Source: a virus. From it: a stretch of DNA of 38,859 bases. Both the position numbers and the translations under genes were made by a program. This document shows, one piece after another, positions 23,921 to 30,433 of the stretch. Within the stretch, counting starts at the first letter, position 1; the number at the start of each line of letters is the position of its first letter. The DNA is taken from IMG/VR virus record IMGVR_UViG_3300030061_004292, positions 1-38,859 of that record. One strand, given 5' to 3'. The notes under the pieces are model-generated. The model made no database searches and had not been told where the DNA came from. It worked only from the letters and a program-made list of their open reading frames with translations.

Positions 23921-24018
23921 TTAGCCTCCTCTTCTTTATTGGTTGCTTCCAGCTCAGAGAGGTCTGTATCAAACATCTCTTCCAACTCAATCTCAGCTAA
24001 TCTTAGCATATCTTCCAT
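23917..24018 (-). CDS. 33-residue acidic leaderless peptide
   Basis: MEDMLRLAEIELEEMFDTDL, then SELEATNKEEEAK. One amphipathic acidic helix. The ATG follows the early promoter -10 by 6 bases, and the stop overlaps the next start in ATGA. The ideal promoter and coupling make this a convincing tiny gene. Confidence 0.65.
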   Translation of the reverse strand: MEDMLRLAEIELEEMFDTDLSELEATNKEEEAK

Positions 24019-24024
24019 GCTATA

Positions 24025-24053
24025 ATTATATGGTGGTTCCCTATTTGGGTCAA
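24025..24053 (-). promoter_or_regulatory. Early promoter with GGGAAC box (divergent pair, minus arm)
   Basis: TTGACC, 17 bp spacer with GGGAACCACC, TATAAT, TATAGC, ATG at 24018. It faces away from the plus-strand copy at 24080. Confidence 0.85.
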
Positions 24054-24079
24054 GCTTGCCCTTGGGTGGGAATTCCACG

Positions 24080-24108
24080 TTGACTCGAATTGGGAACTAG
24101 CTTATAAT
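24080..24108 (+). promoter_or_regulatory. Early promoter with GGGAAC box (divergent pair, plus arm)
   Basis: TTGACT, 17 bp spacer with GGGAACTAGC, TATAAT, then TGTAGA. This is the only plus-strand member of the family in the window. The transcript would start near 24115 and run against the gene direction of this region. Confidence 0.85.
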
Positions 24109-24114
24109 TGTAGA

Positions 24115-24243
24115 ATACTGCGAGTATCACCACTCCATCTAGGCCACGGGCCTGGCGAAAACTCTCTTTTTTTAGCGGCTGGGGGTAAAGTAAAGAACAT
24201 ACTACTTGATATGCTCTTGGATTGTTCATATAATAAACACTAG
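24115..24243 (+). ncRNA. Candidate small RNA or non-AUG leaderless ORF
   Basis: The RNA from the plus-strand early promoter begins with hairpin ATACT GCG AGTAT, then AGGCC ACG GGCCT, then CGAAAACTCTC and a run of seven T near 24172. That fits a short structured RNA of about 60 bases. Alternatively, from the predicted +1 an open frame of 42 codons (ATA CTG CGA...) runs to TAG 24243, two bases before the next ATG. The start would then be ATA or CTG. The sequence alone does not decide. Confidence 0.4.
24206..24234 (+). promoter_or_regulatory. Sigma70-type promoter without GGGAAC box
   Basis: TTGATA, 17 bp spacer, TATAAT, on the plus strand, 11 bases before the ATG at 24246. Confidence 0.6.
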
Positions 24244-24245
24244 TT

Positions 24246-24413
24246 ATGTCAGTAAACCTTAATGAAAACCAGAACCCGCCTAAAGGGGGGGCTTTTCCGA
24301 GTGTGAGTCCTGATCTGGATCTTCGGAATCTTTTTTCTTTCTCTGGAGTGCTTAAACTTAATACAACTCTATTCTTTGTGCTGGTTAGTGCTCCATGTAA
24401 ACCCCAGCATTAA
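24246..24413 (+). CDS. 55-residue plus-strand ORF
   Basis: MSVNLNENQNPPKGGAFPSV, then a moderately hydrophobic stretch (VLKLNTTLFFVLVSAPC). It lies behind a good promoter and directly after the 42-codon open frame. There is no Shine-Dalgarno. Its composition differs from the acidic minus-strand proteins, so it may be non-coding or an antisense transcript. Confidence 0.35.
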   Translation: MSVNLNENQNPPKGGAFPSVSPDLDLRNLFSFSGVLKLNTTLFFVLVSAPCKPQH

Positions 24414-24447
24414 AATGTATTTTAAGTATTACTTTTCTCTCTAACCG

Positions 24448-24588
24448 CTAACATACATTCGGAAACCGTTTTTTGAGCATTCTATTTCTTTTTAGTGAAT
24501 ATTTGTTACTTTTTCTATCTGAATCAGTTGTTTTCCAATTGATAAAACTAGCTATCACAAACCATATCCATCTTTCTAACGCTTTCAT
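24448..24588 (-). CDS. 46-residue basic protein
   Basis: MKALERWIWFVIASFINWKT, then a Lys/Arg-rich end (RKSNKYSLKRNRMLKKRF). A short hydrophobic or amphipathic N-terminal helix with Trp and a basic tail suggest membrane or nucleic-acid contact. It is the last gene of the minus-strand operon that begins at 25805. Confidence 0.5.
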   Translation of the reverse strand: MKALERWIWFVIASFINWKTTDSDRKSNKYSLKRNRMLKKRFPNVC

Positions 24589-24635
24589 CTCTGCTATACC
24601 TTTATTATATTACCACAAAAACTATTACCATAAAC

Positions 24636-24872
24636 CTATTCTTCATCTATCTCTCTTGGCTTCTGGTCTGGGCATGCTCCATCATTATCATAATTGTCTA
24701 GTTCTTCTCCATAGACATCTCCTCCTAATACCTCTATGATAAATCGCATTTCTTCTAACTTTAAGAACACTGGAGAGCCAACAGCTTTTATATCATGCAA
24801 GTTATCCATTAACCTTGCTTTCAGAATTGCCTCTTGTAGCTTATCAATTAACTTAAACTTTAAGGTCTTCAT
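24636..24872 (-). CDS. Small early protein
   Basis: 78 residues. A helical N-terminal half (LIDKLQEAILKARLMDNLHD) and an acidic end (ELDNYDNDGACPDQKPREID). TATAAT lies 6 bases before the ATG (TATAATATCAGATG) but no matching -35 is clear, so it may be read both from the operon and from its own weak promoter. The function is unknown. Confidence 0.6.
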   Translation of the reverse strand: MKTLKFKLIDKLQEAILKARLMDNLHDIKAVGSPVFLKLEEMRFIIEVLGGDVYGEELDNYDNDGACPDQKPREIDEE

Positions 24873-24894
24873 CTGATATTATATAATCCCTCTC

Positions 24895-25125
24895 TCATGC
24901 AACTCTACTCTTTTCTAGAATCTTTACAACTCTCTCTGTGCTCTTTACTAGGTCTTTCAAAGCATCATTATGCTCTTCCAAAGCTTCTATATACTCTTCC
25001 AGACTTAATGTATAATCGTTATCATACTTCTTATCCTTTTTTAGAGCTTTATACTTCTTCTCGATATCCAAGTAATATTGAACCGACTTATCTTTCTTTT
25101 TAGCTTTTATCTTTTTTGCATTCAT
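24895..25125 (-). CDS. Small Lys-rich coiled-coil protein
   Basis: 76 residues from ATG 25125; a GTG at 25134 is an alternative start. MNAKKIKAKKKDKSVQYYLD is followed by long charged helices with heptad Leu (LEEYIEALEEHNDALKDLVK). The basic N-terminus and acidic coiled C-terminus suggest a dimeric adaptor or DNA-binding protein. It sits inside the operon starting at 25805. Confidence 0.6.
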   Translation of the reverse strand: MNAKKIKAKKKDKSVQYYLDIEKKYKALKKDKKYDNDYTLSLEEYIEALEEHNDALKDLVKSTERVVKILEKSRVA

Positions 25126-25136
25126 AACAATCACAC

Positions 25137-25295
25137 TTACTCAACCGGCCTATCATCTTGCTTATCTCTATTTGGATCCACAATGATTTCGACTTTCGTC
25201 CCATTCTCTTTAGCACATTTCTCAGCCAATTCCTTATCATAAAATATACTAATTCCTTTTCCTATCTTTTTATTTTTTACTCTATAATTGCTCAT
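25137..25295 (-). CDS. 52-residue small protein
   Basis: MSNYRVKNKKIGKGISIFYD, then ELAEKCAKENGTKVEIIVDP and a charged end. The pattern is beta-alpha-beta with a basic start. Its ATG lies inside the end of the upstream gene, and its stop is followed at once by the next start, so the spacing is that of a compact operon. Confidence 0.55.
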   Translation of the reverse strand: MSNYRVKNKKIGKGISIFYDKELAEKCAKENGTKVEIIVDPNRDKQDDRPVE

Positions 25296-25422
25296 CTAAA
25301 ATCTTTAATCTCTTTGGCAGAGGCATTCTTTTCCAATTTTCCCATTTTGGTCTATTCTTCAGAGGAACTCTCTTCCATTCGACCATCATCTTCTTTCGAG
25401 CTTCTATATTCTTATTCGTCAA
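25282..25422 (-). CDS. 46-residue basic protein with KRMPLPKR motif
   Basis: Begins at TTG 25422 with AAAGG upstream, or at ATG 25389 giving 35 residues. An internal repeat is visible: EWKRVPLKNR and NWKRMPLPKR, each preceded by Trp-rich basic sequence. The repeated W-K-R-x-P-L pattern may bind RNA or DNA. It overlaps both neighbours by a few bases, as expected for a coupled operon. Confidence 0.5.
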   Translation of the reverse strand: MTNKNIEARKKMMVEWKRVPLKNRPKWENWKRMPLPKRLKILDEQL

Positions 25423-25591
25423 AACTAACCTTTACTTTATTACCAACTCTATCTTGATATGATTCATACAAAAATGCTATTTCATCCTTACTACCATGCT
25501 CTATTAGATTTAACATATATGCTTCTGCATGTTCATACAATACACTTACTTTTTGATCTTCAGTTATCATCTTCAAATACTCAATGTCCAT
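25412..25591 (-). CDS. Small helical early protein
   Basis: 59 residues from ATG 25591 (MDIEYLKMITEDQKVSVLYE). Acidic and helical throughout, ending VGNKVKVSFDE. The start overlaps the stop of the upstream gene (ATGGACATTGA). The function is unknown. Confidence 0.6.
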   Translation of the reverse strand: MDIEYLKMITEDQKVSVLYEHAEAYMLNLIEHGSKDEIAFLYESYQDRVGNKVKVSFDE

Positions 25592-25805
25592 AATCTTTAT
25601 GCGCTCCAGCCTCTTCGTTATCATCATAACCTGCATGATACTCTGCTATTTCTTTTGGAGTCATATCTGTCTGCTTAAATCTATTTCCGCCATTCTTATG
25701 ATCTATCCAATGAGGATTACGGCTGCGATAATACCAGCTATCAGCTGCACCCCTATCATATGGGCTTCCGTGCTCTCTTCCTTCTGGCTTCTTCATAACT
25801 TCCAT
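25581..25805 (-). CDS. Small early protein, first of a six- or seven-gene operon
   Basis: 74 residues. It is rich in His, Gly, Tyr and Asp (HGSPYDRGAADSWYYRSRNP, then HAGYDDNEEAGAHKDYGH). The basic-acidic mix and many aromatic residues give no clear fold. The ATG follows the early promoter -10 by 6 bases. The genes at 25591, 25422, 25295, 25125, 24872 and 24588 lie behind it with overlaps or short gaps, so this promoter probably drives them all. Confidence 0.65.
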   Translation of the reverse strand: MEVMKKPEGREHGSPYDRGAADSWYYRSRNPHWIDHKNGGNRFKQTDMTPKEIAEYHAGYDDNEEAGAHKDYGH

Positions 25806-25811
25806 GCTATA

Positions 25812-25840
25812 ATTATAAGGTCGTTCCCAATCTCAATCAA
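25812..25840 (-). promoter_or_regulatory. Early promoter with GGGAAC box
   Basis: TTGATT, 17 bp spacer with GGGAACGACC, TATAAT, TATAGC, ATG at 25805. The upstream TGA stop (25833-25835) overlaps the -35 by one base. Confidence 0.85.
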
Positions 25841-26030
25841 GAGCATAATCACTCAGATCTTCAGTAATCTTGATATCATGCATTCTTGTAATCCATTCAA
25901 TAGCTCTGAGAGATTCATCTCCTCCCATAAATCTAAAGAGCTCTTCAGCCAGCTTCTCTTGAAAGAACTCATGGCTGGTTGTCTCTTTGAGCTCTTCTAA
26001 TATCGCAAACACTTTATTCATTTCAGTCAT
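25833..26030 (-). CDS. Small acidic helical early protein
   Basis: 65 residues, MTEMNKVFAILEELKETTSH, helical and acidic, ending ITEDLSDYALD. It overlaps the preceding gene by 8 bases (ATGACTGA) and has no promoter of its own. The function is unknown. Confidence 0.6.
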   Translation of the reverse strand: MTEMNKVFAILEELKETTSHEFFQEKLAEELFRFMGGDESLRAIEWITRMHDIKITEDLSDYALD

Positions 26031-26187
26031 TATTATTGATCTTGTCGAAGTTTCTTACTATAATATTACAAATGTCAGTGATATGCTCATCTTTGATCTG
26101 TGGAAAGTCATCAAAATATGTTATGATATCCTCTTGGATTTGCTCTCTTGCTTCGATTACCTCTCTTGCATCTTTCATATTCATCAT
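26023..26187 (-). CDS. 54-residue leaderless early protein
   Basis: MMNMKDAREVIEAREQIQED, then YFDDFPQIKDEHITDICNII. The start at 26187 is set by the early promoter, whose -10 lies 6 bases upstream; a longer frame to 26226 would read through the promoter itself. Helical and acidic, function unknown. Confidence 0.65.
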   Translation of the reverse strand: MMNMKDAREVIEAREQIQEDIITYFDDFPQIKDEHITDICNIIVRNFDKINNND

Positions 26188-26193
26188 GCTAAA

Positions 26194-26222
26194 ATTATAT
26201 GGTAGTTCCCAATACGAGTCAA
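26194..26222 (-). promoter_or_regulatory. Early promoter with GGGAAC box
   Basis: TTGACT, 17 bp spacer with GGGAACTACC, TATAAT, TTTAGC, ATG at 26187. The upstream stop (26219-26221) is inside the -35. Confidence 0.85.
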
Positions 26223-26542
26223 TCAATTACTCCGAATTCATACAATCCTCTATCTGTCTTTGGAAGATCCAGATTACAAGCATCAAATCCACAAACCTCT
26301 CCATTCTTGAATTCAACATAATAGGTTGTGTAACATCTTTTCCAATCACGAATACGCTTTCCATCAGGAGTACTAACTGCAATAACTCTTCCTCTCCGAC
26401 CTTCAAAAGATTGTCTCCTTTTGCTATTCCAATCAGCTTTAACATCCTCATTCACAATTGCGTGCAATCCTGGAAGGAACTTACTATTGAAATGTCCCCA
26501 ATTCCACAATACTCGCGCTCTGATATCTTGCTTTCTCATCAT
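26219..26542 (-). CDS. Basic early protein with SH3/Tudor-like pattern
   Basis: 107 residues. MMRKQDIRARVLWNWGHFNS, then FEGRRGRVIAVSTPDGKRIR, then YYVEFKNGEVCGFDACNLDL. Alternating short strands with Gly turns suggest a small beta barrel that may bind nucleic acid. It is basic at the start. The start codon follows the promoter -10 by 6 bases. Confidence 0.65.
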   Translation of the reverse strand: MMRKQDIRARVLWNWGHFNSKFLPGLHAIVNEDVKADWNSKRRQSFEGRRGRVIAVSTPDGKRIRDWKRCYTTYYVEFKNGEVCGFDACNLDLPKTDRGLYEFGVID

Positions 26543-26548
26543 GCTATA

Positions 26549-26577
26549 ATTATAATGTCGTTCCTTACCTCAATCAA
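26549..26577 (-). promoter_or_regulatory. Early promoter with AGGAAC box variant
   Basis: TTGATT, 17 bp spacer with AGGAACGACA in place of GGGAAC, TATAAT, TATAGC, ATG at 26542. The upstream TGA stop (26570-26572) overlaps the -35 by one base. Confidence 0.8.
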
Positions 26578-26824
26578 GCAGAGTTAATCCATCCGCATTA
26601 AGAACATTCTTGAGACCTTCCCAAGATCCATTAGATTTCGGACAAGCAAGATCATCATCATCCATTATAATCAAAAGATCATGAAGAAGTATATTCACAT
26701 CCAAGTCCTTATTCTCTCTCAGACTCAAGCTGACATATGCATAAATCTCTTTCGCTACAGAATACGTATTCTCGATGCTCTTCTTGCATTCGCCTCCATC
26801 ATCATAATCTCTTATCGCTCTCAC
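26570..26824 (-). CDS. Small early protein with non-AUG start
   Basis: 84 residues if GTG 26824 is used. The promoter's -10 is followed by TATTGT and then ATT GTG AGA in frame, so translation may even begin at the ATT at +1. A longer frame with an ATG at 26857 would have to read through the promoter and is rejected. The protein is helical and acidic with DYDDGGECKKSIENTY near the start. The function is unknown. Confidence 0.6.
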   Translation of the reverse strand: MRAIRDYDDGGECKKSIENTYSVAKEIYAYVSLSLRENKDLDVNILLHDLLIIMDDDDLACPKSNGSWEGLKNVLNADGLTLLD

Positions 26825-26833
26825 AATACAATA

Positions 26834-26862
26834 ATTATAAGGTCGTTCCCTATTCACCTCAA
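26834..26862 (-). promoter_or_regulatory. Early promoter with GGGAAC box
   Basis: TTGAGG, 17 bp spacer with GGGAACGACC, TATAAT, followed by TATTGTATTGTG rather than ATG. Confidence 0.8.
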
Positions 26863-26869
26863 CTGGTAT

Positions 26870-27619
26870 TTACCAAGAGTTTTGATATCCTCCGTTAATC
26901 GAAAGATGTTCTGTCTGCTGAACATTCACATAGCCTTCTTTATACTTCATACCTAAATTCATACCAATATCATCACCATAAAGAACGCTTGACGTCATAA
27001 AAAGTTCATCATATAATTCGTCAGTATACGAAATCGTTACGTTATTTTTTACACCATCATCAGTCTTTGCCCCATAATAGGTGAGCTTAACTGGGAAAGA
27101 ATAGTCAGGGATAATATTGAGGGTGGGATTACTCCATGAACCAACTAATGAAAAAACTATCGGGCCTGTATCAATCTGCTGATTTAATCTCATGAGACCA
27201 AACGCTGGATCTTCAAAAATAGTATTAGGACCAAAAGAGGGAAACTCATATCGTGGATTGGACTTGAAGATTTTCTTGTATCGCTCTTTAACGTTCTCTG
27301 GTAAGATATACATAAGTGGCGATTCCTCCTCCACCTTATCACGATCTTTTGGGAGCGTTAGACTATCTAAGAGCAATCTATCTTCTCTGTTGTTTAGGTC
27401 TAATGGGTTGAAAGAAGGAGGAAGATATTTTAGTCCTCCTCCCTCAATCACACTTCTTTCTAGATTGATAATTTCGTCGAGTTTAAACTTGTCCTCCAGG
27501 GTCGTCTGGACGTGGTGTTTTAGGAGGTTTGATGCGATTGCAGATTTGTTTTGCCAAATATATCCCCCTCCAAAAAATATCAGAGAGAAAATTACCCACA
27601 ACATCCAAACTGCTTTCAT
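26870..27619 (-). CDS. Membrane-anchored or exported hypothetical protein
   Basis: 249 residues. An N-terminal hydrophobic helix (WMLWVIFSLIFFGGGYIW, about 5-22) is followed by a soluble domain with many Pro and Asn (LPPSFNPLDLNNREDRLL, RYEFPSFGPNTIF) and beta-rich C-terminal half. It probably sits in the inner membrane facing the periplasm. The first 137 bases overlap another open frame on the same strand (27483-27797). No family is recognised. Confidence 0.65.
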   Translation of the reverse strand: MKAVWMLWVIFSLIFFGGGYIWQNKSAIASNLLKHHVQTTLEDKFKLDEIINLERSVIEGGGLKYLPPSFNPLDLNNREDRLLLDSLTLPKDRDKVEEESPLMYILPENVKERYKKIFKSNPRYEFPSFGPNTIFEDPAFGLMRLNQQIDTGPIVFSLVGSWSNPTLNIIPDYSFPVKLTYYGAKTDDGVKNNVTISYTDELYDELFMTSSVLYGDDIGMNLGMKYKEGYVNVQQTEHLSINGGYQNSW

Positions 27620-27797
27620 TAAAATACTTATCCTCTTTGTTGCTCATACGGATCATTTTGTTAATACTTTTAAGAGTTTCTTCATCAGCACTCCAACGTT
27701 CTTCATCAGACCAACTAAAGACTGTGACCTTCAGTTCAGAGCGTTCATCGCGCTCGCTGCTGTCAGTGCTGCTGTTAGTTTCTCTTTTGCTACCCAC
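27483..27797 (-). CDS. Overlapping ORF between RadA-like and membrane genes
   Basis: An open frame fills the gap between the RadA-like stop (27731) and the membrane gene start (27619), then runs 137 bases into the latter. Possible starts are GTG 27797, a CTG joined to the RadA stop, or ATG 27656. The sequence LKVTVFSWSDEERWSADEET looks protein-like, and the end (NRIKPPKTPRPDDPGGQV) is Pro-rich. A pair of this type, a membrane protein with an overlapping Pro-rich partner, recalls nested spanin genes, but no lipobox is visible. The exact start is unresolved. Confidence 0.4.
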   Translation of the reverse strand: MGSKRETNSSTDSSERDERSELKVTVFSWSDEERWSADEETLKSINKMIRMSNKEDKYFNESSLDVVGNFLSDIFWRGIYLAKQICNRIKPPKTPRPDDPGGQV

Positions 27798-28684
27798 TTC
27801 GCTGTTGGCCCTCTCCCTATTTTATTTAGCTTACCTTCAGTAGTCAATTCCCTTAGAGCTGTATTCACATATACATCACTAACGTTATACTTTTCTACGA
27901 GCTCTTTAACCGTTACACTCTTTCCGGTCTTAATGATCTCAGTCTTGATATGCTCTTTCTTATTAGCTTTACCAACATGCTTCTTTGCATTATCTACAAC
28001 GATCTTTGCGCTCATATCAAACCCTTTAGCAGTCATAAACAAGTCAACACTATTAGTTGGTCCGAATCGATTCTTCGAAAACCAAATCGTACGAGCTTCA
28101 TCATCTACTTCTGGATTAGGAGCTATATTAAGATTTGCATCTACCGTATGAGGCACAACAGTCGAGCCTTTCAGCTTACCTGCTTTAGTCAAATGCATCA
28201 CAAAGCAAACACAGCACTCATTCTTCTGACCAGCCTTAACAAGCTGCTGCACTGCATAACGCTCCTTAGCCATAAAGTTCATCTTCTGCTTTGTAGTAGT
28301 AGCCTGAAAGCTATCAACTACCAAGAAGTCGAGATTCTCAGTCAACTTTGCAAGCTCGTCAATATCGCTCAAGTTAGCAATACTCAAAGAAGTTGCTCCG
28401 ATTCGCTTACAAGTAAATGTAAGCTGGTATACATTTTCTTCACCAGAACAATAACCCACCTTATACCCATTCTTTGCCAAACCATCCAACAACTGCACCA
28501 TAAAGGTAGTCTTACCACAACCAGCCTGTGCGGTAATTGTCATAGACGATCCTGGGAGGAATCCTTCCTGCAATAGATCATTATCTATCACATTGATCCC
28601 TGTTGTCATCCTTCTGTAGAAGATATCCGGTACAACTATTTCATTTACCGGCCGTAATTCTGTTTGTTTAAACCCTAGATTCAT
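27731..28684 (-). CDS. RadA/Sms-like ATPase with C-terminal winged helix
   Basis: 317 residues. Walker A AQAGCGKT at 52-59, Walker B LDFLVVDSF at 118-126, and KNRFG at 204-208, the motif specific to RadA. RadA is a RecA-fold, DnaB-like motor that drives branch migration and D-loop unwinding. The zinc finger and the Lon-like domain of bacterial RadA are absent. Residues about 255-305 instead resemble a winged helix-turn-helix (VTVKELVEKYNVSDVYVNTA). This is probably a phage recombination/replication motor. A sigma70-type promoter and a good ribosome site (AGAGGAG) lie upstream. Confidence 0.75.
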   Translation of the reverse strand: MNLGFKQTELRPVNEIVVPDIFYRRMTTGINVIDNDLLQEGFLPGSSMTITAQAGCGKTTFMVQLLDGLAKNGYKVGYCSGEENVYQLTFTCKRIGATSLSIANLSDIDELAKLTENLDFLVVDSFQATTTKQKMNFMAKERYAVQQLVKAGQKNECCVCFVMHLTKAGKLKGSTVVPHTVDANLNIAPNPEVDDEARTIWFSKNRFGPTNSVDLFMTAKGFDMSAKIVVDNAKKHVGKANKKEHIKTEIIKTGKSVTVKELVEKYNVSDVYVNTALRELTTEGKLNKIGRGPTAKWVAKEKLTAALTAASAMNALN

Positions 28685-28702
28685 ATCAATTTAACTCCTC
28701 TT

Positions 28703-28730
28703 ATTATAGTTGGTTCCTTTCGATCGTCAA
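28703..28730 (-). promoter_or_regulatory. Early promoter, AGGAAC variant with leader
   Basis: TTGACG, 16 bp spacer with AGGAACCAAC, TATAAT. Unlike most family members it is followed by a leader carrying a Shine-Dalgarno before the RadA-like ATG. Confidence 0.75.
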
Positions 28731-28744
28731 GTGGAAAATTCCTC

Positions 28745-29029
28745 CTATGCAACATACTCGTTTTTTGGCTTGAATGCCTGTCCCCAAGTAGTGCAGAATC
28801 CGGAGTCATGTTCCTCTTCAATAAACTTCTCCACTAAATCATAATCAACCTCTACAGGCATATCCTCCAGAGATTGGAGATGAAAGAATGTCTTGGACTT
28901 AAATGTTTCCAGATCCATTCTTGACCCAGCCTCAAATTCATACCTCCAATTGTTATAAAAAGCTTCATTCAACAACTTCAATATTTGGCTATCAAGCTCC
29001 GTCAATCCTTTACCATCTACATTTAACAT
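28745..29029 (-). CDS. Small acidic early protein
   Basis: 94 residues. MLNVDGKGLTELDSQILKLL, then FYNNWRYEFEAGSRMDLETF and a C-terminal GFCTTWGQAFKPKNEYVA. Leaderless start 6 bases after the early -10. Mixed helical fold, function unknown. Confidence 0.65.
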   Translation of the reverse strand: MLNVDGKGLTELDSQILKLLNEAFYNNWRYEFEAGSRMDLETFKSKTFFHLQSLEDMPVEVDYDLVEKFIEEEHDSGFCTTWGQAFKPKNEYVA

Positions 29030-29035
29030 GCTATA

Positions 29036-29064
29036 ATTATAAGGTAGTTCCCAATACGGCTCAA
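29036..29064 (-). promoter_or_regulatory. Early promoter with GGGAAC box
   Basis: TTGAGC, 17 bp spacer with GGGAACTACC, TATAAT, TATAGC, ATG at 29029. The upstream stop (29061-29063) lies inside the -35. Confidence 0.85.
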
Positions 29065-29372
29065 GCCCATTCTCTTCTGAGATTATCTAATTTCATCTCA
29101 ATGATCTCTAATTCCGCCACAGCAACATATGGACTATCTGCTCTTGATGCAAATTTAGATTTGAAATAATCCAAATGATCTTCAATAGATTCGCATGTCA
29201 TGTCCATATGATAATCTAAAGCATTCATCTCATTTTCAGAAGGATCATTTGCAACATCTTCAAGAACATTTTCTTTCATTATTTTGGCATGTTCATCAAT
29301 TTGCCTTCTGTTCATCCTACCCAATTTAAGTTGTTCACTTGCAGTCATATTCTTTTCTTTACAAATTATCAT
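29061..29372 (-). CDS. Helical early protein
   Basis: 103 residues from ATG 29372 (TAATG overlap with the upstream stop). The protein is charged and helical (LGRMNRRQIDEHAKIMKENV), with Met-rich His/Asp sequence DYHMDMTCESIEDH in the middle. The function is unknown. Confidence 0.6.
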   Translation of the reverse strand: MIICKEKNMTASEQLKLGRMNRRQIDEHAKIMKENVLEDVANDPSENEMNALDYHMDMTCESIEDHLDYFKSKFASRADSPYVAVAELEIIEMKLDNLRREWA

Positions 29373-29668
29373 TATGCCCACCCTAATGGATTTACTGACA
29401 AGTTTGGCATACCGCTAACTTCTTGATCAATATTGCAATGGGATGTGCTTCGAGAATCTGTAGGTTCCATGCTTGGAGGAGCATCAACTGCATTTGTAGC
29501 CATTCCTCTCGTAAATGCTATACCGTATAAATGTGTAAAAACATTATCAAGACTATCCTTATCAACTGTCACTTGATTGTACATAATATGATCCCAATTA
29601 TTTTTGATACCATATTTTTCTTTCAACATTTCAACCAATTCCTCTCTACTCGTATACATACTTTCCAT
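29372..29668 (-). CDS. Small early protein
   Basis: 98 residues, MESMYTSREELVEMLKEKYG, then a segment rich in Ser, Pro and Asn. The leaderless ATG lies 6 bases after the -10. It ends in TAATG overlap with the next gene. The function is unknown. Confidence 0.65.
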   Translation of the reverse strand: MESMYTSREELVEMLKEKYGIKNNWDHIMYNQVTVDKDSLDNVFTHLYGIAFTRGMATNAVDAPPSMEPTDSRSTSHCNIDQEVSGMPNLSVNPLGWA

Positions 29669-29674
29669 GCTATA

Positions 29675-29703
29675 ATTATAAGGTAGTTCCCAATCCTGGT
29701 CAA
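29675..29703 (-). promoter_or_regulatory. Early promoter with GGGAAC box (best match)
   Basis: TTGACC, 17 bp spacer with GGGAACTACC, TATAAT, TATAGC, ATG at 29668. The upstream stop (29700-29702) lies inside the -35. Confidence 0.88.
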
Positions 29704-30428
29704 GGGGTTACTCCATTAGTCTCAGAAAAAGCAAGCCCTTGATTGATGTGTTTATTCTTTTTGAAAAATTTACTAAAGCAATGTCCCATCTCTACGCATT
29801 CTGTGTAAAGATCATTTCTGTATTCTGATATCAACAAATCAAACAAATTATTAAACTCCTCTGCAAATTTAAGTTCTTTATCACAAAATGTTCTTTTTAA
29901 ACCCCAGAACCTCTCAATTGGAAAAATTATCTGACCTTTTTCATTTTTCATAAACTCAACTTCAAAGCCAAGATTTCTAATCTGTCTTATTCTTTTGAAA
30001 GTATGCTCCTCTATGTCTTCTTCTTTGTCGTATGTATGACAAAGTTCATGATAGAATCCTTCTTGATTAAACACAACATCAAACAACTCATTATAAAGAT
30101 GTGCTAGCATGTCTCCATCTACATAGAAAAGAAAGTCGTTTATGTCGACATAGAGGGCCTCGATGAAAGCACGAACTTTAATACAATCGTTATCCCTATA
30201 ATCTTTTTCTTCTATCTTATAGTGATCAAGTATTGGAGAGAAGTCAATTGTGTTAATACAGAGAGGGCTTTCTTTAAAAGTTTCTTCACAATACTCCACA
30301 TGGTTTGTTGCTATCCAAATTTTGGTCTCTTTAGGTAATGATAATAACTCATAACTTTTTATTACCTTACTAAAATAATCTATGTACGGTTTACCTACAC
30401 AGACGGTTACAAAAGAGAGAGACTGCAT
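29700..30428 (-). CDS. GT-A type glycosyltransferase-like protein
   Basis: 242 residues. The start VTVCVGKPYIDYFSKVIKSY and the metal-binding DxD motif in FLFYVDGDMLAHL (DGD at 104-106) fit family GT-A sugar transferases. Further acidic and aromatic residues (HELCHTYDKEED) could bind acceptor. It is probably part of a pathway that modifies host or virion glycans together with the GT11-like enzyme. The late element TCTAAATA lies 5 bases before the ATG, so it is likely made late, when virions assemble. Confidence 0.65.
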   Translation of the reverse strand: MQSLSFVTVCVGKPYIDYFSKVIKSYELLSLPKETKIWIATNHVEYCEETFKESPLCINTIDFSPILDHYKIEEKDYRDNDCIKVRAFIEALYVDINDFLFYVDGDMLAHLYNELFDVVFNQEGFYHELCHTYDKEEDIEEHTFKRIRQIRNLGFEVEFMKNEKGQIIFPIERFWGLKRTFCDKELKFAEEFNNLFDLLISEYRNDLYTECVEMGHCFSKFFKKNKHINQGLAFSETNGVTP

Positions 30429-30433
30429 TCAAA

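Noticed and set aside
26188-26226. Longer N-terminus for the 54-residue gene
   Set aside because: It would translate through the early promoter, and other family members start right after the -10.
27192-28576. Long plus-strand frames across the RadA-like gene
   Set aside because: They oppose a gene with clear Walker and KNRFG motifs and have no promoter.
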